Shown here piece by piece: positions 38,601-46,926 of a stretch of DNA of 64,000 bases (positions within the stretch are counted from its first letter, which is position 1; each line of letters opens with the position of its first letter). The DNA comes from JACKBC01 sp041391125. GTDB taxonomy: Bacteria > Chloroflexota > Anaerolineae > Caldilineales > Caldilineaceae. A program made the position numbers and the translations under genes. The DNA lies in the NCBI GenBank assembly GCA_041391125.1, contig JAWKON010000018.1:62001-126000 (forward strand), given 5' to 3'. Below the pieces are notes generated by a model. The model was given only the letters and a program-made list of their open reading frames with translations. It searched no databases and was not told where the DNA came from.

Positions 38601-39019
38601 TGTTCAAACTCGGGGGCGTCGGCCAGAAAGAAGCCTTCCAGAAAATCGCCCTGATACAGCGCGGCGGCCCGTTGCAGACTTTCAATATGATTGGCAGCGA
38701 TTTCGGCTTTAAATGCCTCAATATCCAGCCAGCTATCGTCGTTATGTGCAAAGGCAACGGCATCGCGCGTGGCGGTCACATCATCACCCACGAGCTGGCG
38801 CAGATTGGAGAGTGCGGAGGTGAGGCTGCGCCGGGCATATTGTTCGGCCACATCGCCCCAAAAAAGACCGGCCAACGCCGCGCGCGTGTGCGGCCGCCCG
38901 GTGGCAGCCAGGTAAAAGAGAAGGGCTTGGGCTTTGCTGGAACGGAAGCCGGTCACCGGTTGGTCATCGAGCACGATAGACGGGGCGCCGAACATCCTGA
39001 TGGCGAGCCGGAAATTCAT
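35612..39019 (-). CDS. SARP-type transcriptional regulator with BTAD, NB-ARC-like ATPase and TPR domains
   Basis: A large (1135-residue) signal-transduction ATPase regulator. In order: a winged-helix DNA-binding domain (residues 1-95, FRSSKAQALLFYLAATGRPH, RRSLTSALSNLRQLVGDD); a BTAD all-helical domain to about 240; a Pro-rich linker; an STAND-type NTPase with Walker A LVGTGGIGKTRLALEAA and Walker B MLLVLDNFEHLLDG; then a helical region and TPR repeats (for example ALPSYINLGFAAMQEGEYA-type units) to the end. In AfsR-like proteins ATP-dependent oligomerisation controls promoters. Start at ATG 39019; a TTG at 39070 would begin at the predicted transcript start. The target genes are unknown. Confidence 0.88.
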   Translation of the reverse strand: MNFRLAIRMFGAPSIVLDDQPVTGFRSSKAQALLFYLAATGRPHTRAALAGLFWGDVAEQYARRSLTSALSNLRQLVGDDVTATRDAVAFAHNDDSWLDIEAFKAEIAANHIESLQRAAALYQGDFLEGFFLADAPEFEQWLLTERTRYRETVLQALQALAEQLQDAGDTDGAMNTLRRLLTLEPWREEAHRHLILLLAQSGQRSAALAQFELCRHALASELDVEPDAATIQLVEQIRRGDVKPQPPAAPPPQSSPAPPPPRIPATRPVLPTPPTPFVGRVQDLVDIQQRLRDPDCRLLTLVGTGGIGKTRLALEAARQLDAHKLAQELFADGIYFVPLQPLDASSEIAPTIAKTLGLSFSGSTPPEKQLLRHLRDMRMLLVLDNFEHLLDGAPLVSEILRRLLAVKILVTTREPLDLQEAWFHPISGMLLPQIENAPSIDAAEIFTPPDTSGAVTKDGVANGTVINDAIQLFIQSARRAHPGFAADREAAEIARICRLLGGMPLGIELAAAWTRVLPCREIREEIERSFDFLRTSLQNVPARHRSLRAILEQTWRRLTEPEKLVLSKFSVFRGSCTRAAAEAVAGATLPILAALVERVLLWRTADGRYEMHELIRQFAAEKLADAEHIVNAEHADYYAAFSADHAPAARSANGASVTALLGALRVEFDNVQAAWRTALQNAWLEPIMQMTEPVARLYESDARYRDGAALLQQAAQVLQPHAARPEVARTLVGVNGWLGRFHMPMRRLAQAENFYLEQRTLAQRTGDKEHYAAALAGLARVAMDQGRAKDAEVLAQNAVDELRHGKKSRALIDAHYALGIIFLARGQTAPAAEHFQQAVAIGRQLGDIEALLPSYINLGFAAMQEGEYAKSKRLLLEALELSQRAGCKSDWGRLYYRLGRTCEMTGDYAEALTYFAQARAISRRAGNIYLEGSVDRSVGDIHRLRGDYQQARILLQRALATSQSIELTSSIGLDLTHLALLEEDEGHWELACQYLREAADLGAQSGRTGDIIICQAHLARVLVRMGQMEEAATVLRSALALTQPESFQTAALFLILAAAMHLFETQKLSAAIGWMTFVSNYAAAPAATRAMARAFHHKYAPAEKELSDTEDQPAQLNMSTVLADITARYDSAAMR

Positions 39020-39078
39020 AGAAGACGGGATGGGTGCATACTTCGTGACAATTCGACACTGTACGGGCAACGAGAGAC

Positions 39079-39107
39079 ATTATACCTTGTTTTATATTTA
39101 GTGTGAA
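39079..39107 (-). promoter_or_regulatory. promoter of the SARP-type regulator gene
   Basis: On the minus strand TTCACA (39107-39102) and TATAAT (39084-39079) are separated by exactly 17 bases. The transcript would start near 39072, about 50 bases before the ATG at 39019, which argues for that start. Confidence 0.65.
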
Positions 39108-39211
39108 GTAAAAATCGTTGCGGTCTCGTTGTATAGCGGATAGAAATTGCATAGCGGGGCGGAAGACAGCGGATGATGCCATCGTTACCAACTGGAAATC
39201 CAAACCTTTTT

Positions 39212-39296
39212 GGTTACTATTCAGCCGTTGCCTGAGCTTGTCGAAGGCAACACCGGGCTTCGACAAGCTCAGCCCTCGAAAGCCTGAATAGTAACC
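39212..39296. repeat. three-way-junction repeat, TCGACAAGCTCA family
   Basis: Outer stem GGTTACTATTCAG (39212-39224) with CTGAATAGTAACC (39284-39296) encloses GTTGCCT-GAGCTTGTCGA-AGGCAAC (39227-39251) and a second hairpin CGGGCT...AGCCC (39254-39275) whose loop is the complement of the same core. It lies in the 430-base gap between the regulator and the heparinase-like gene; apart from this, the promoter and the inverted repeat at 39343, I see nothing there. Confidence 0.8.
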
Positions 39297-39342
39297 CTTT
39301 TTGGAACAGGGCGACCGTGAAAGTATAATGGGCTGGACAATT

Positions 39343-39427
39343 TATACTTGGCTCCGGCATAGCTGAAAATCGACCACTCGACTAAAATCGGGTCTAATTC
39401 TTTTTATCTATGCCAACCGCGAGTATA
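39343..39427. repeat. left copy of an ~86-bp inverted repeat flanking the heparinase-like gene
   Basis: Its reverse complement matches 41469-41554 at roughly 85% without gaps. It begins TATACTTGGCTCCGGCATAG and ends TATGCCAACCGCGAGTATA. The element has its own terminal inverted repeat (GGCATAG...CTATGCC). It covers an upstream in-frame ATG at 39410, so the heparinase start is placed after it. Confidence 0.8.
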
Positions 39428-39451
39428 CCCAATTCCCAGGAGAAACCACCC

Positions 39452-41389
39452 ATGCTGGCCCAACATTATCCATTTGATCAGCTGCGCACCATGCTTATCC
39501 CACGCGCACAGTGGCAGCCCTATCCCACCATCCACGATTGCGCGCCGTGGGAGGCGCTGCCGGCGACCTTGCGCCAAGCCAAAGTAGCCCAAGCCGAGCC
39601 GCTGCTGGGCGCCGAGTGGCCCAGCCTGCCCGCCACGCTCTTTTTGGAATTTGCGCGCAACGGCAATCGGCGCAACTATGAGATTGCCCATTTTGAGCGG
39701 CGCGGCAGGTTGGGCACGCTGGTGATTGCCGAGTGTATCGAGGCGCAGGGGCGCTTTTTGGATGACATTGTCAACGGCATTTGGGTCCTGTGCGAGGAGA
39801 GTTTTTGGGGCGTGCCGGCGCACATTGGGCGGCAAGCCGCCGGCATAGGGCTGCCCGATACGCGCGAAGTGGTGGTCGATCTCTTTGCCGCCGAAACGGG
39901 CGCGCTGTTGGCCTGGAGCAGCTATCTGCTGGGCGACCGGCTGGATACAGTCTGGCCGCTGCTGCGCGAGCGCATCCGCCGCGAGGTGGATGCGCGCATC
40001 CTCACGCCCTGTTTAGAGCGGGATGACCACATGTGGATGGGCTTTGGCAACACGGGGCGCCGCGTCAACAATTGGAACCCGTGGATCTGCTCCAATTGGC
40101 TGGCCTGCACGCTGCTGCTGGAAGAAGATGAAGCGCGGCGACAGGAGAGCGTTTTCAAGATCATGCGCACGGTGGATAACTTTGTAGATCCCTATCCGCG
40201 TGACGGCGGCTGCGATGAAGGGCCGAGCTATTGGGGGCGGGCCGGGGCGTCGCTGCTGGACAATTAAGAGCTGCTTTACAGCGCTACCGACGGGCAGCTC
40301 GACGTGTATGGCGAGCCGCTGATTCAGGAGATTGGCCGCTTTATTTACCGCGTGCAGATCGACGGCGACTACTACATCAACTTTGCCGATGCGCCGGCGC
40401 TGGTCTACCCGGACGCCATGCTGGTCTATCGCTACGGCCTGCGCATTGGCGGCCCGCAGATGATGTCACACGGGCTGTGGCTGGCCGAGCGGCAGGATGT
40501 GCAAAGCGGCGGCACCGATGAAGCGGCCGAGCAGAAGTCCGGCGCCATGCAGCGACGCCACGTCCCCACCAGCTTGGGACGCCTGCTGCCGGCGCTCTTT
40601 ACGCTGAACAGCCTGCCTACTTTGCCGGTCAGTCCGCCGCTGCCCCGAGACGTGTGGCTGAATGAGATTCAGGTGATGGTGGCGCGCGATGCAACCGGAT
40701 CAGCGGCGGGTCTTTTTGTGGCGGCCAAGGGGGGCCACAACGAGGAAAGCCACAACCACAACGACATCGGCAATTTTGTGATCTATGCCAACGGCAAGCC
40801 GGTGATTGTGGATGCGGGCGTGGAAACTTACACGGCCAAAACCTTCAGTCCGCAGCGCTATGAAATCTGGACTATGCAGTCGGCCTATCACAGCCTGCTG
40901 CCCACCGTGGACGGCGTGCAGCAATTGCCCGGCCCAAATTTTAAAGCCACGAATGTGGCCTACAGCGCCAACGATGCGCAGGCGCAACTGGCGCTTGATA
41001 TGGCATCAGCCTATCCGCCCCATGCGCAGATCCAAAGCTGGCGGCGCACCATTGCGCTGCGGCGCGGCCACTTTGTGCAGATTGATGACGATTATGCAAT
41101 GACGCAACCGGTGGGTGAAATTACGCTGAGCCTTGTGACGCCCTGCGCCGTGGATGTGAGCCAGCCGGGGCGGCTGCGATTCAACCCGCGTTCCATTTTG
41201 GGCGACCGCGTTTCCGGCAAGGGGCAGCTCAGTTATGACGCCGATGTTTTCAGCGTGGCCACCGAGGAAATTCCGATTACCGATGAGCGGCTGGGCGGGA
41301 CATGGGGAGATTCGCTGCTGCGGGTGGTGCTGCGGGCAAATTCACCTGCGACTGCTGGCCAGTGGGCATTTCGATTTACGCTGGCATGA
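39452..41389 (+). pseudogene. heparinase II/III-like polysaccharide lyase with one in-frame stop
   Basis: A protein of about 645 codons. The N-terminal part is the helical toroid domain (WEALPATLRQAKVAQAEPLL, DDHMWMGFGNTGRRVNNWNP, YPRDGGCDEGPSYWGRAGAS). The C-terminal part is the Heparinase_II_III domain: ESHNHNDIGNFVIYANGKPV, then VDAGVETYTAKTF and TMQSAYHSLLPTVDG. A single TAA at 40265-40267 (LLDN-stop-ELLYSATDG) interrupts an otherwise open frame; TTA would give Leu. Relatives cleave uronic-acid polysaccharides by beta-elimination. AGGAGA precedes ATG 39452. No signal peptide is evident, unlike periplasmic heparinases. The stop may be a real mutation or a base error. Confidence 0.8.
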
Positions 41390-41468
41390 AATGCTAAACG
41401 GATGGCCCGATGCCGCGCCAAGTTTCACCCTGACATCCTGGGGTAAAAGCCCCATAAGATGCCTATGC

Positions 41469-41554
41469 CTATACTCGTGGTTGGCATAGATGAAAAGGAT
41501 TGCGCCTAATTGTAGTCGAGTGGTTGATTTTCATCTATGCCAGAGCCAAGCATA
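41469..41554. repeat. right copy of the inverted repeat flanking the heparinase-like gene
   Basis: Begins TATACTCGTGGTTGGCATAG and ends TATGCCAGAGCCAAGCATAA; the internal core is TAGTCGAGTGGTTGATTTTC. Within it GGCATAGATGAAAA pairs with TTTTCATCTATGCC. The 300-base gap to the DinB gene holds this element and nothing else I recognise. Confidence 0.8.
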
Positions 41555-41692
41555 ACGACACGCAGAGAGCCAGCACAGTACTCTCCGCATTCAGCAACGC
41601 CTGGCTGCCGCCCAGCAGGGGCGTAATTACCGGCGCGTTCCAAACGCCCACGCCGACAAGCCCATCCACTACGTTGAGCAGTGGACGACGAT

Positions 41693-42229
41693 CTATCCCG
41701 CGTTAAGCGCTCTTGCCGCGTTGATCCGCAGGCTGCCAATCTGACTGCGATGTTCGGCTTCATGCTGCAGCAAATGGTGAAGAACCCATTCCGGGGTCAC
41801 GTCGTAATCTTCCAAGGCACGCACCCGCCGAAATTCAGCGAGATCCATGGACTGGTATACGTCCAGCAACAGCGTCCGCACCGTTTCGAGCCGCTGCAGA
41901 TGCTGCTCCAGCGTGACCCCCCACACCTGAGTCAGATGCCCCTGTTTATCCCGAATGTCGTAGGGAAAGAGTGTCTCGACCTGAGGCGGAAAAGGCTGTT
42001 CAAGCACCTCAAAGTACAGCCAATCTGCTTCAATAATAGCAATATGATAGAGTACGGAGCCCATGGCCGTATCATTGTTTGGCGGCAGCCAATCGATCAT
42101 GGCCGAAGTCACCGATTCGAGCTCTTCCATGGTGCGATTGCGCGTATCCTGCATCGCCCATAGCCAGCGTCCGATCTCAGGTTCTTTGCTCGGCTGTACC
42201 GTGACAATATTGTTCCTGCGCGACTTCAT
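41693..42229 (-). CDS. DinB-superfamily protein
   Basis: A four-helix-bundle protein of 178 residues. The three metal-binding histidines of the DinB/YfiT fold can be placed: VLYHIAIIEADWLYF (first) and LLQHEAEHRSQIGSL (second and third). Members act as thiol-dependent S-transferases or hydrolases, often for bacillithiol or mycothiol, but most are uncharacterised. The ATG at 42229 is preceded by AAAGGAGAG, so an upstream ATG at 42247 is rejected. Complete and intact. Confidence 0.82.
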   Translation of the reverse strand: MKSRRNNIVTVQPSKEPEIGRWLWAMQDTRNRTMEELESVTSAMIDWLPPNNDTAMGSVLYHIAIIEADWLYFEVLEQPFPPQVETLFPYDIRDKQGHLTQVWGVTLEQHLQRLETVRTLLLDVYQSMDLAEFRRVRALEDYDVTPEWVLHHLLQHEAEHRSQIGSLRINAARALNAG

Positions 42230-42286
42230 TGTTCTCTCCTTTGGCACAATTTGATTTCATAGGTTTATAAAAGCGAATACTGCTAT

Positions 42287-42776
42287 CTATTTTTCAAAAT
42301 GAGCAACCATCACCCGCTCCAACCCGGCGGGGTAAGGGATGTCGTGAGTCTCCGCCAGCGCGGTGGCTGCCTCCCGGTAAAAATGCAGCAGCGTCTGTCC
42401 CGCTTGTCGAATCGCACCCAGTTCCAGCGGACAAAAGGTCGTTTGCAATGGCGCCAACAATTTCTTGAAAGCCGCTTGCTTTGCCAATCCACAGTTCCCC
42501 TTCGACGCCATCGGCCAGGATAAAGAGATAGCCGTGTGCCGCCCCCAATTTTCCAGGAAGAGCGGTTCACCAAGCTGCTGCCGGATAAAGATTGCCTTGT
42601 TGGCAAGAAAGGATTCATACGCTTCATCGGTCCGTGATGAGATACAGATCGAGGTCGGAGTGAGCGTCCGCCTTGCCGCTGGCGTAGGAGCCGCTGAGAA
42701 AGGCCGCCACAATCCGCGGGTCAGCCTGGCAGACAGCGACGAACCGGTCGATGATAATTTGATGATTGGCAAGCAT
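42287..42776 (-). pseudogene. nucleotidyltransferase (antibiotic adenylyltransferase-like; frameshifts)
   Basis: The start MLANHQIIIDRFVAV leads to the pol-beta-type motif AAFLSGSYASGKADAHSDLD with GS...DLDLYLIT, where the two Asp bind Mg2+ and NTP. The frame then shifts near 42640 to DEAYESFLANKAIFIRQQLG, again near 42550 to HGYLFILADGVEGELWIGKA, and near 42470 to QAGQTLLHFYREAATALAET. The total of about 162 residues is shorter than aminoglycoside or lincosamide adenylyltransferases but the layout is similar. The substrate is unknown. AAAGG precedes ATG 42776. Confidence 0.65.
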
Positions 42777-42797
42777 AATTCGGCCTTTCTCTCGTTG

Positions 42798-43143
42798 TCA
42801 GCCCAATCTGCATTCCAACAACAAACTCGCATAGCCGGTGGGCGTATGAATGGCATCGCCTTCGTATTCAAGGATTGTGGTAAAGCCGGCCTTGATCCAG
42901 AAGCGCAAGGCCGGCCAATTTTTTTAGAAAGATATCCAGTCGGATGGCCTCATAGTCCAAACGGCGTAACTCCTCCGCCAGCCCGGCTATGATTTCCTGT
43001 CCAAAGCGCTGTTGTTGATAGTTTGGGTGAATCACAAACATGGAAATATAAACGCACTGGGCCGTTGGCACACCATGATATAGATGAAAATAGCCAGCAA
43101 TGGTGTCGGGTTCATGTTGTACCACAGAGTTCTTCCCCAACTA
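42798..43143 (-). pseudogene. GNAT acetyltransferase, N-terminus missing (one frameshift)
   Basis: The central and C-terminal part of a single-domain GNAT enzyme: TIAGYFHLYHG, VYISMFVIHPNYQQQRFGQE (motif A, Q-x-x-x-x-G) and EAIRLDIFLKN. After a T7 run (42919-42925) in another frame come WPALRFWIKAGFTTILEYEG and TPTGYASLLLECRLG. The first ~50 residues expected before the beta-4 strand are absent; immediately upstream is the end of the next acetyltransferase gene. Either a deletion removed the start or several errors hide it. Confidence 0.6.
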
Positions 43144-43158
43144 TTTTCAGGTATGATT

Positions 43159-44137
43159 TTATTGTCTCTCAAAACGCTTTTCCATCTGATGCCAACGCCA
43201 GCCAGGACGTTCAACGAAGCCTAATTGTAGATTCAGTTGCAACATCGGGTTGTTTTGTTTCGTTGCCCGTATTGATGACGTGCAGACCCGCGGCCTGGGC
43301 CGCACCAATCAAAGCCACCTTCAGAGTCCGCGCCACCCCGCGCCGCCGGTAGGGTCGCAACACGCCCAAGAAACCATTATCGCCCACTGTTCCGGTGGGG
43401 TCGCGCAGCCAAAGATTGCCCGTTGCTACATACTCGCCATCATCGGTAACGGCCACCATCCACAACTGCGGCCTAAAATCGCTGCGAAAGGTAAACTTGC
43501 GCCACTGTTCAATGGAGATGTCCGTGGCCTTAACGCCTGGTTTGCGTGGAATATCGCGCCGTGCGACCGATTGCAACTGGTACAATTTCCGCTCCCACCC
43601 GAGATCCGATTCCATCAAATGGGCCAGCGATTTGATGTGAATGCCGACCTGAGCCAACCGCTCCGCCTCTTCTGCGTACGGCGCCGGATCAAAGGCCGAC
43701 ACATTGAGGCTCGTATCGATCTGCTGCAACACGCTACGATAGCCATGCTTGTTGAGCGTTGCCATCAATGCCGCATACGCTTCGTTGACTGGCCCAACGG
43801 CCCGGTTGATAGGGTGTACGGCCATGCGTTCTTCCAGAGCTGTAACCAAGGTCTCACACAATTCAACTGAAGCATCTTGTGCGACCATCTGCCAGATACG
43901 TACTTTGCCGGGTACGTGCATTGCAGGCGTTTCATGAAATTGAAACGAGGCGAGAGCCTGGCCCTTCTCCTCGACAAAGTAGGTTTCGTTCAGGTAATTT
44001 GGATCGGATCCCTCGTACTCATCGCGCCAGGATTCGACTGTGCCGTAATCGTCCGGACTCATCAAACGCTCTATTTTCGACAGGGTCTGATAGTCGGCAA
44101 GAGAGTTGCGCATTTTGCGAATCGTGAAAGTAGCCAT
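43159..44137 (-). CDS. tandem GNAT-domain acetyltransferase (one frameshift near the end)
   Basis: About 325 residues with two acetyltransferase lobes, similar in layout to mycothiol-synthase-like proteins. The C-terminal lobe has WMVAVTDDGEYVATGNLWL and GFLGVLRPYRRRGVARTLKV (R-x-x-G-x-A acetyl-CoA loop), then INTGNE. A shift near 43262 leads to NPMLQLNLQLGFVERPGWRW and the end HQMEKRFERQ, the expected last strand. The N-terminal lobe appears to have lost the acetyl-CoA loop. The start is taken as ATG 44137 (MATFTIRKM). The substrate is unknown. Confidence 0.72.
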
Positions 44138-44198
44138 TTGATCTTCTTTCTGGGTTCCCATTTTTAGCCCGCATTAGATACGCGGCTCGGTCATTAAG

Positions 44199-44330
44199 GC
44201 TTTTCCAAGAATTAAAATGCCCATTTTGATTGGAAAAGCTAACGCCATTCTAGAGAGAAGAATCTGTCTCAGTGGATATTTATTTTTCTAGAATGGCCTT
44301 AGCAACATTTTTACTCGGGTAGAAAATGTT
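44199..44330. repeat. three consecutive stem-loops in the divergent intergenic region
   Basis: First: GCTTTTCCAA with TTGGAAAAGC (44199-44239), containing AAAATGCCCATTTT. Second: GCTAACGCCATTCTAGA with its complement (44238-44303), 17-bp arms with one mismatch. Third: AACATTTT with AAAATGTT (44304-44330). They lie between the GNAT gene and the dehydratase gene; the remaining bases of this 328-base gap show no other feature. Confidence 0.7.
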
Positions 44331-44465
44331 ACTTAATGACAACCGCTAGTATAACATATTGATGGCCAACTTGGTCCACTACCAACAGATTTTCTTTCAG
44401 CGGCTTTTGCACTACAATACACGATAGACCAACATCAACCGCGCCAAATTGAAAGGAAACCCACC

Positions 44466-45566
44466 ATGAAAATCACAGCCGTCAACGTCTACCCCGTCAA
44501 AGGCCGCCACTGGCCCCGTTTTCCCATGTTCTTTGTCGAAGTGGAAACCGATGCCGGCATCACCGGCTTGGGCGAGTCACTGGGCTACAAAGCTAGCGGC
44601 ATTGCGCAATCAATTGAAGAGGCTGGCGCATCCTTGATCGGCCAGGACCCGCGACGCATTGAGGCGATCTGGCAGGGGCTGATGCGCAAAGGCATACACA
44701 TGGCCGCCATCAGCGGCATCGAAACCGCGCTGTGGGATATTCTCGGCCAAAGCCTGAACACGCCGATCTATCAGCTGCTGGGCGGTCAATGCCACGAGCG
44801 GATTCGCGTCTACGCCGATGGTTTTTTCCGCGGTGCGGATTATGTTGAGGGAGAATATGCAGCCAAGGCGGTCGAAGCCGTTGAATCCGGTTTGACCGCG
44901 CTCAAGATGGATGTCGACGAGCCGATTGCATCGGGCCACTCGATCAATGGTGTAATCACCGGCGCAGATCTGCGGCTGACGGAAGCAATGGTCCGTTCGG
45001 TCCGCGAGGCGGTCGGCGCCGATGTGGATCTCTGTATCGATGGTCATGGCGCGTTCGATCTGCCCTCGGCGCTGCGGCTCGACCAGGCCCTGCGCGACTA
45101 TGATCTGCTCTGGATTGAAGACCCCGTCAATATGAACAACCTCAAGACAATGGCGCGGGTCGCCCTCGAGTCGGTGACGCCGATTTGTACCGGTGAACTG
45201 CTGGAGACCCGTTTCGCCTTCCGCGAATTGCTGGAAGCACAGGCCGCCGACATCATCATGCCCGATTTGGCGCGCACCGGCGGCATTATGGAGCTAAAGA
45301 AGATCGCCGCCGCTGCTGAAACCTATCGCGTGCCGCTGGCGCCGCACAATATGGTGGGGCCGGTCTGCACCATTGCCTCGGCCCACGTCTGCGCGGCGAC
45401 CGCCAACTTTATGATCCTCGAATATCAACTGGGCGACGTCGAATGGATCGCCGAACTGCTCGACGAGCCGCTGCAACTCGATAAAGGTGATATTATTTTG
45501 TCGGACAAGTCAGGGCTGGGCGTGCGATTGAATCATGAAGCGGTGCGCAAATATCGGGCGGCGTAG
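44466..45566 (+). CDS. enolase-superfamily (mandelate racemase/MLE type) sugar-acid dehydratase
   Basis: A 366-residue capping-domain plus barrel protein. The metal ligands and bases are visible: ALKMDVDEP (end of strand 2 region), DLCIDGHGAFD (first Asp), WIEDPVN (Glu), ICTGELLETRF (Glu), and LAPHNMVGP with the His expected in mandelate-racemase-subgroup dehydratases; PDLARTGGIMEL precedes it. The N-terminal domain has GLGESLGYKASG. The pattern suggests dehydration of an aldonic or uronic acid such as galactonate, consistent with nearby polysaccharide-degrading genes, but the substrate is open. GAAAGGAAA lies nine bases before the ATG. Confidence 0.85.
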   Translation: MKITAVNVYPVKGRHWPRFPMFFVEVETDAGITGLGESLGYKASGIAQSIEEAGASLIGQDPRRIEAIWQGLMRKGIHMAAISGIETALWDILGQSLNTPIYQLLGGQCHERIRVYADGFFRGADYVEGEYAAKAVEAVESGLTALKMDVDEPIASGHSINGVITGADLRLTEAMVRSVREAVGADVDLCIDGHGAFDLPSALRLDQALRDYDLLWIEDPVNMNNLKTMARVALESVTPICTGELLETRFAFRELLEAQAADIIMPDLARTGGIMELKKIAAAAETYRVPLAPHNMVGPVCTIASAHVCAATANFMILEYQLGDVEWIAELLDEPLQLDKGDIILSDKSGLGVRLNHEAVRKYRAA

Positions 45567-45677
45567 TGCGAACGGCGCGTAGGCCGTCAAGGCATCCTCC
45601 TGTTGCGCCCGTTTTGTCCTTTTGTTATGATCACACCGATGTTTGGCATTATCGGGCATGAGGAAATCCCCAAAATG

Positions 45678-45760
45678 GTAACTGCGCAGCCGTTCCCTGA
45701 GCTTGTCGAAGGGAATGGCGGCCTTCGACAAGCTTAGGCCTCGAGGGGCTGAGTAGTTAC
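45678..45760. repeat. three-way-junction repeat, TCGACAAGCTCA family
   Basis: Outer arms GTAACTGCGCAGCC (45678-45691) and GGCTGAGTAGTTAC (45747-45760) enclose TTCCCT-GAGCTTGTCGA-AGGGAA and GGCCT-TCGACAAGCTT-AGGCC. The two loops carry the core and its complement, as in the copy at 39.2 kb. Confidence 0.8.
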
Positions 45761-45821
45761 AAACATTGCTCATTCCGGGCAGCACGTAAACAACACAGAA
45801 AACACCAGAGAGGAACCAACC

Positions 45822-46823
45822 ATGAAAGTGCTATTTATTGGTGGCACCGGCAAAATCAGTTCGGCCTGCACGCCGCTGGCCGTCGAGCGCGGATACGACA
45901 TGTATTTGCTCAACCGCGGGCAGACCGATCGCCCGGTGCCGGAGGGGGTGACGCTGCTTAACGGCGACATCCGCAACCCGGAGTCGGCGCGGGCGGCGCT
46001 GGCCGATCATAAATTTGATGTGGTGGTGGATTGGATCGCCTTTACCACCGAACATATTGAAACGGACCTGGCGCTCTTCCGCAACCGCACCAGCCAGTAT
46101 ATCTTCATTAGCTCGGCCTCGGCCTATCAGTCGCCGCCGGTTAATCTCCCTGTGACCGAGTCGACGCCGCTGGACAATCCCTATTGGCAATATTCGCGCG
46201 ATAAGATTGCTTGCGAAGAATTGCTCATGCGCGCCTATCGCCAAGAGAAATTCCCCATGACCATCGTGCGCCCGTCGCACACCTACGACAAAACCATGCT
46301 GCCCATGCAGGGCGGCTGGACCGCCATCGACCGCATGCGCAAGGGGCAGAAAGTGATTGTACATGGCGATGGTTCTTCGCTGTGGGTGCTGACCCATCAC
46401 AGCGACTTTGCCAAAGGCTTTGTGGGGCTGCTGGGCAACAACCGCGCCATTGGCGAGGCGTTCCACATTACGTCGGACGAACTGCTGACCTGGAACCAGA
46501 TCCATGAAATTTTGGCGCGGGCCGCCGGTGCGCCGCCGCCGCAGATTGTCCATGTGCCGTCGGATTTGATCAACGCGTTTGACGCCCGCTGGGGCGCCGG
46601 ACTGTTGGGCGACAAAACCAACAGCATGGTTTTCGACAACACCAAAATCAAGCGCATCGCCCCCGATTTCGCCTGCACCATTCCCTATGAACGGGGCGCC
46701 CAGGAAGTGATCAACTGGTTCGATGCCGACCCGGCCCGCCAGGTGGTCAGCGCTGAATTCAACGAGCTGACCGACCGCATTATTGCGGCGTATGAGCGGG
46801 CGTGGGAAGGGCTGGAGGGATGA
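45822..46823 (+). CDS. atypical SDR, NAD-dependent epimerase/dehydratase family
   Basis: A 333-residue Rossmann protein. The N-terminal motif VLFIGGTGKISSACTPLAVE and LLNRGQTDRP (NADP-binding Arg region) resemble the atypical SDR group that includes plant CSP41. The YxxxK pair is in YWQYSRDKIACEELL, and FISSASAYQSPPV supplies the Ser. The C-terminal part (EAFHITSDELLTWNQIHEIL, GAGLLGDKTNSMVFDNTKIK) is typical of NDP-sugar epimerase relatives. AGAGAGGAA precedes the ATG. Position after the sugar-acid dehydratase suggests a carbohydrate role; the substrate is unknown. Confidence 0.82.
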   Translation: MKVLFIGGTGKISSACTPLAVERGYDMYLLNRGQTDRPVPEGVTLLNGDIRNPESARAALADHKFDVVVDWIAFTTEHIETDLALFRNRTSQYIFISSASAYQSPPVNLPVTESTPLDNPYWQYSRDKIACEELLMRAYRQEKFPMTIVRPSHTYDKTMLPMQGGWTAIDRMRKGQKVIVHGDGSSLWVLTHHSDFAKGFVGLLGNNRAIGEAFHITSDELLTWNQIHEILARAAGAPPPQIVHVPSDLINAFDARWGAGLLGDKTNSMVFDNTKIKRIAPDFACTIPYERGAQEVINWFDADPARQVVSAEFNELTDRIIAAYERAWEGLEG

Positions 46824-46926
46824 CCGGATGACAAGGTGAGGGGTGAAAGGGTGACCGGATGAAGGGATGACATCGACATGCTCTGTCACCTTGTCACCCG
46901 GTCACCCCCTCACCCGGTCACCCTCA

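Noticed and set aside
40265..40267. Stop-codon recoding (read-through or unusual amino acid) in the heparinase-like gene
   Set aside because: TAA is not a known recoding codon in this setting and no recoding element is visible; a substitution is simpler.
39343..41554. Insertion sequence or transposon carrying the heparinase-like gene
   Set aside because: No transposase is encoded and no target duplication can be recognised, so the flanking repeats are reported only as repeats.
41500..41706. Short plus-strand frame before the DinB gene
   Set aside because: It runs through the inverted repeat, has no ribosome site and no homology-like features.
42465..42992. A 175-codon plus-strand frame opposite the nucleotidyltransferase and acetyltransferase genes
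   Set aside because: Antisense to two recognisable protein domains; its own translation shows no domain.
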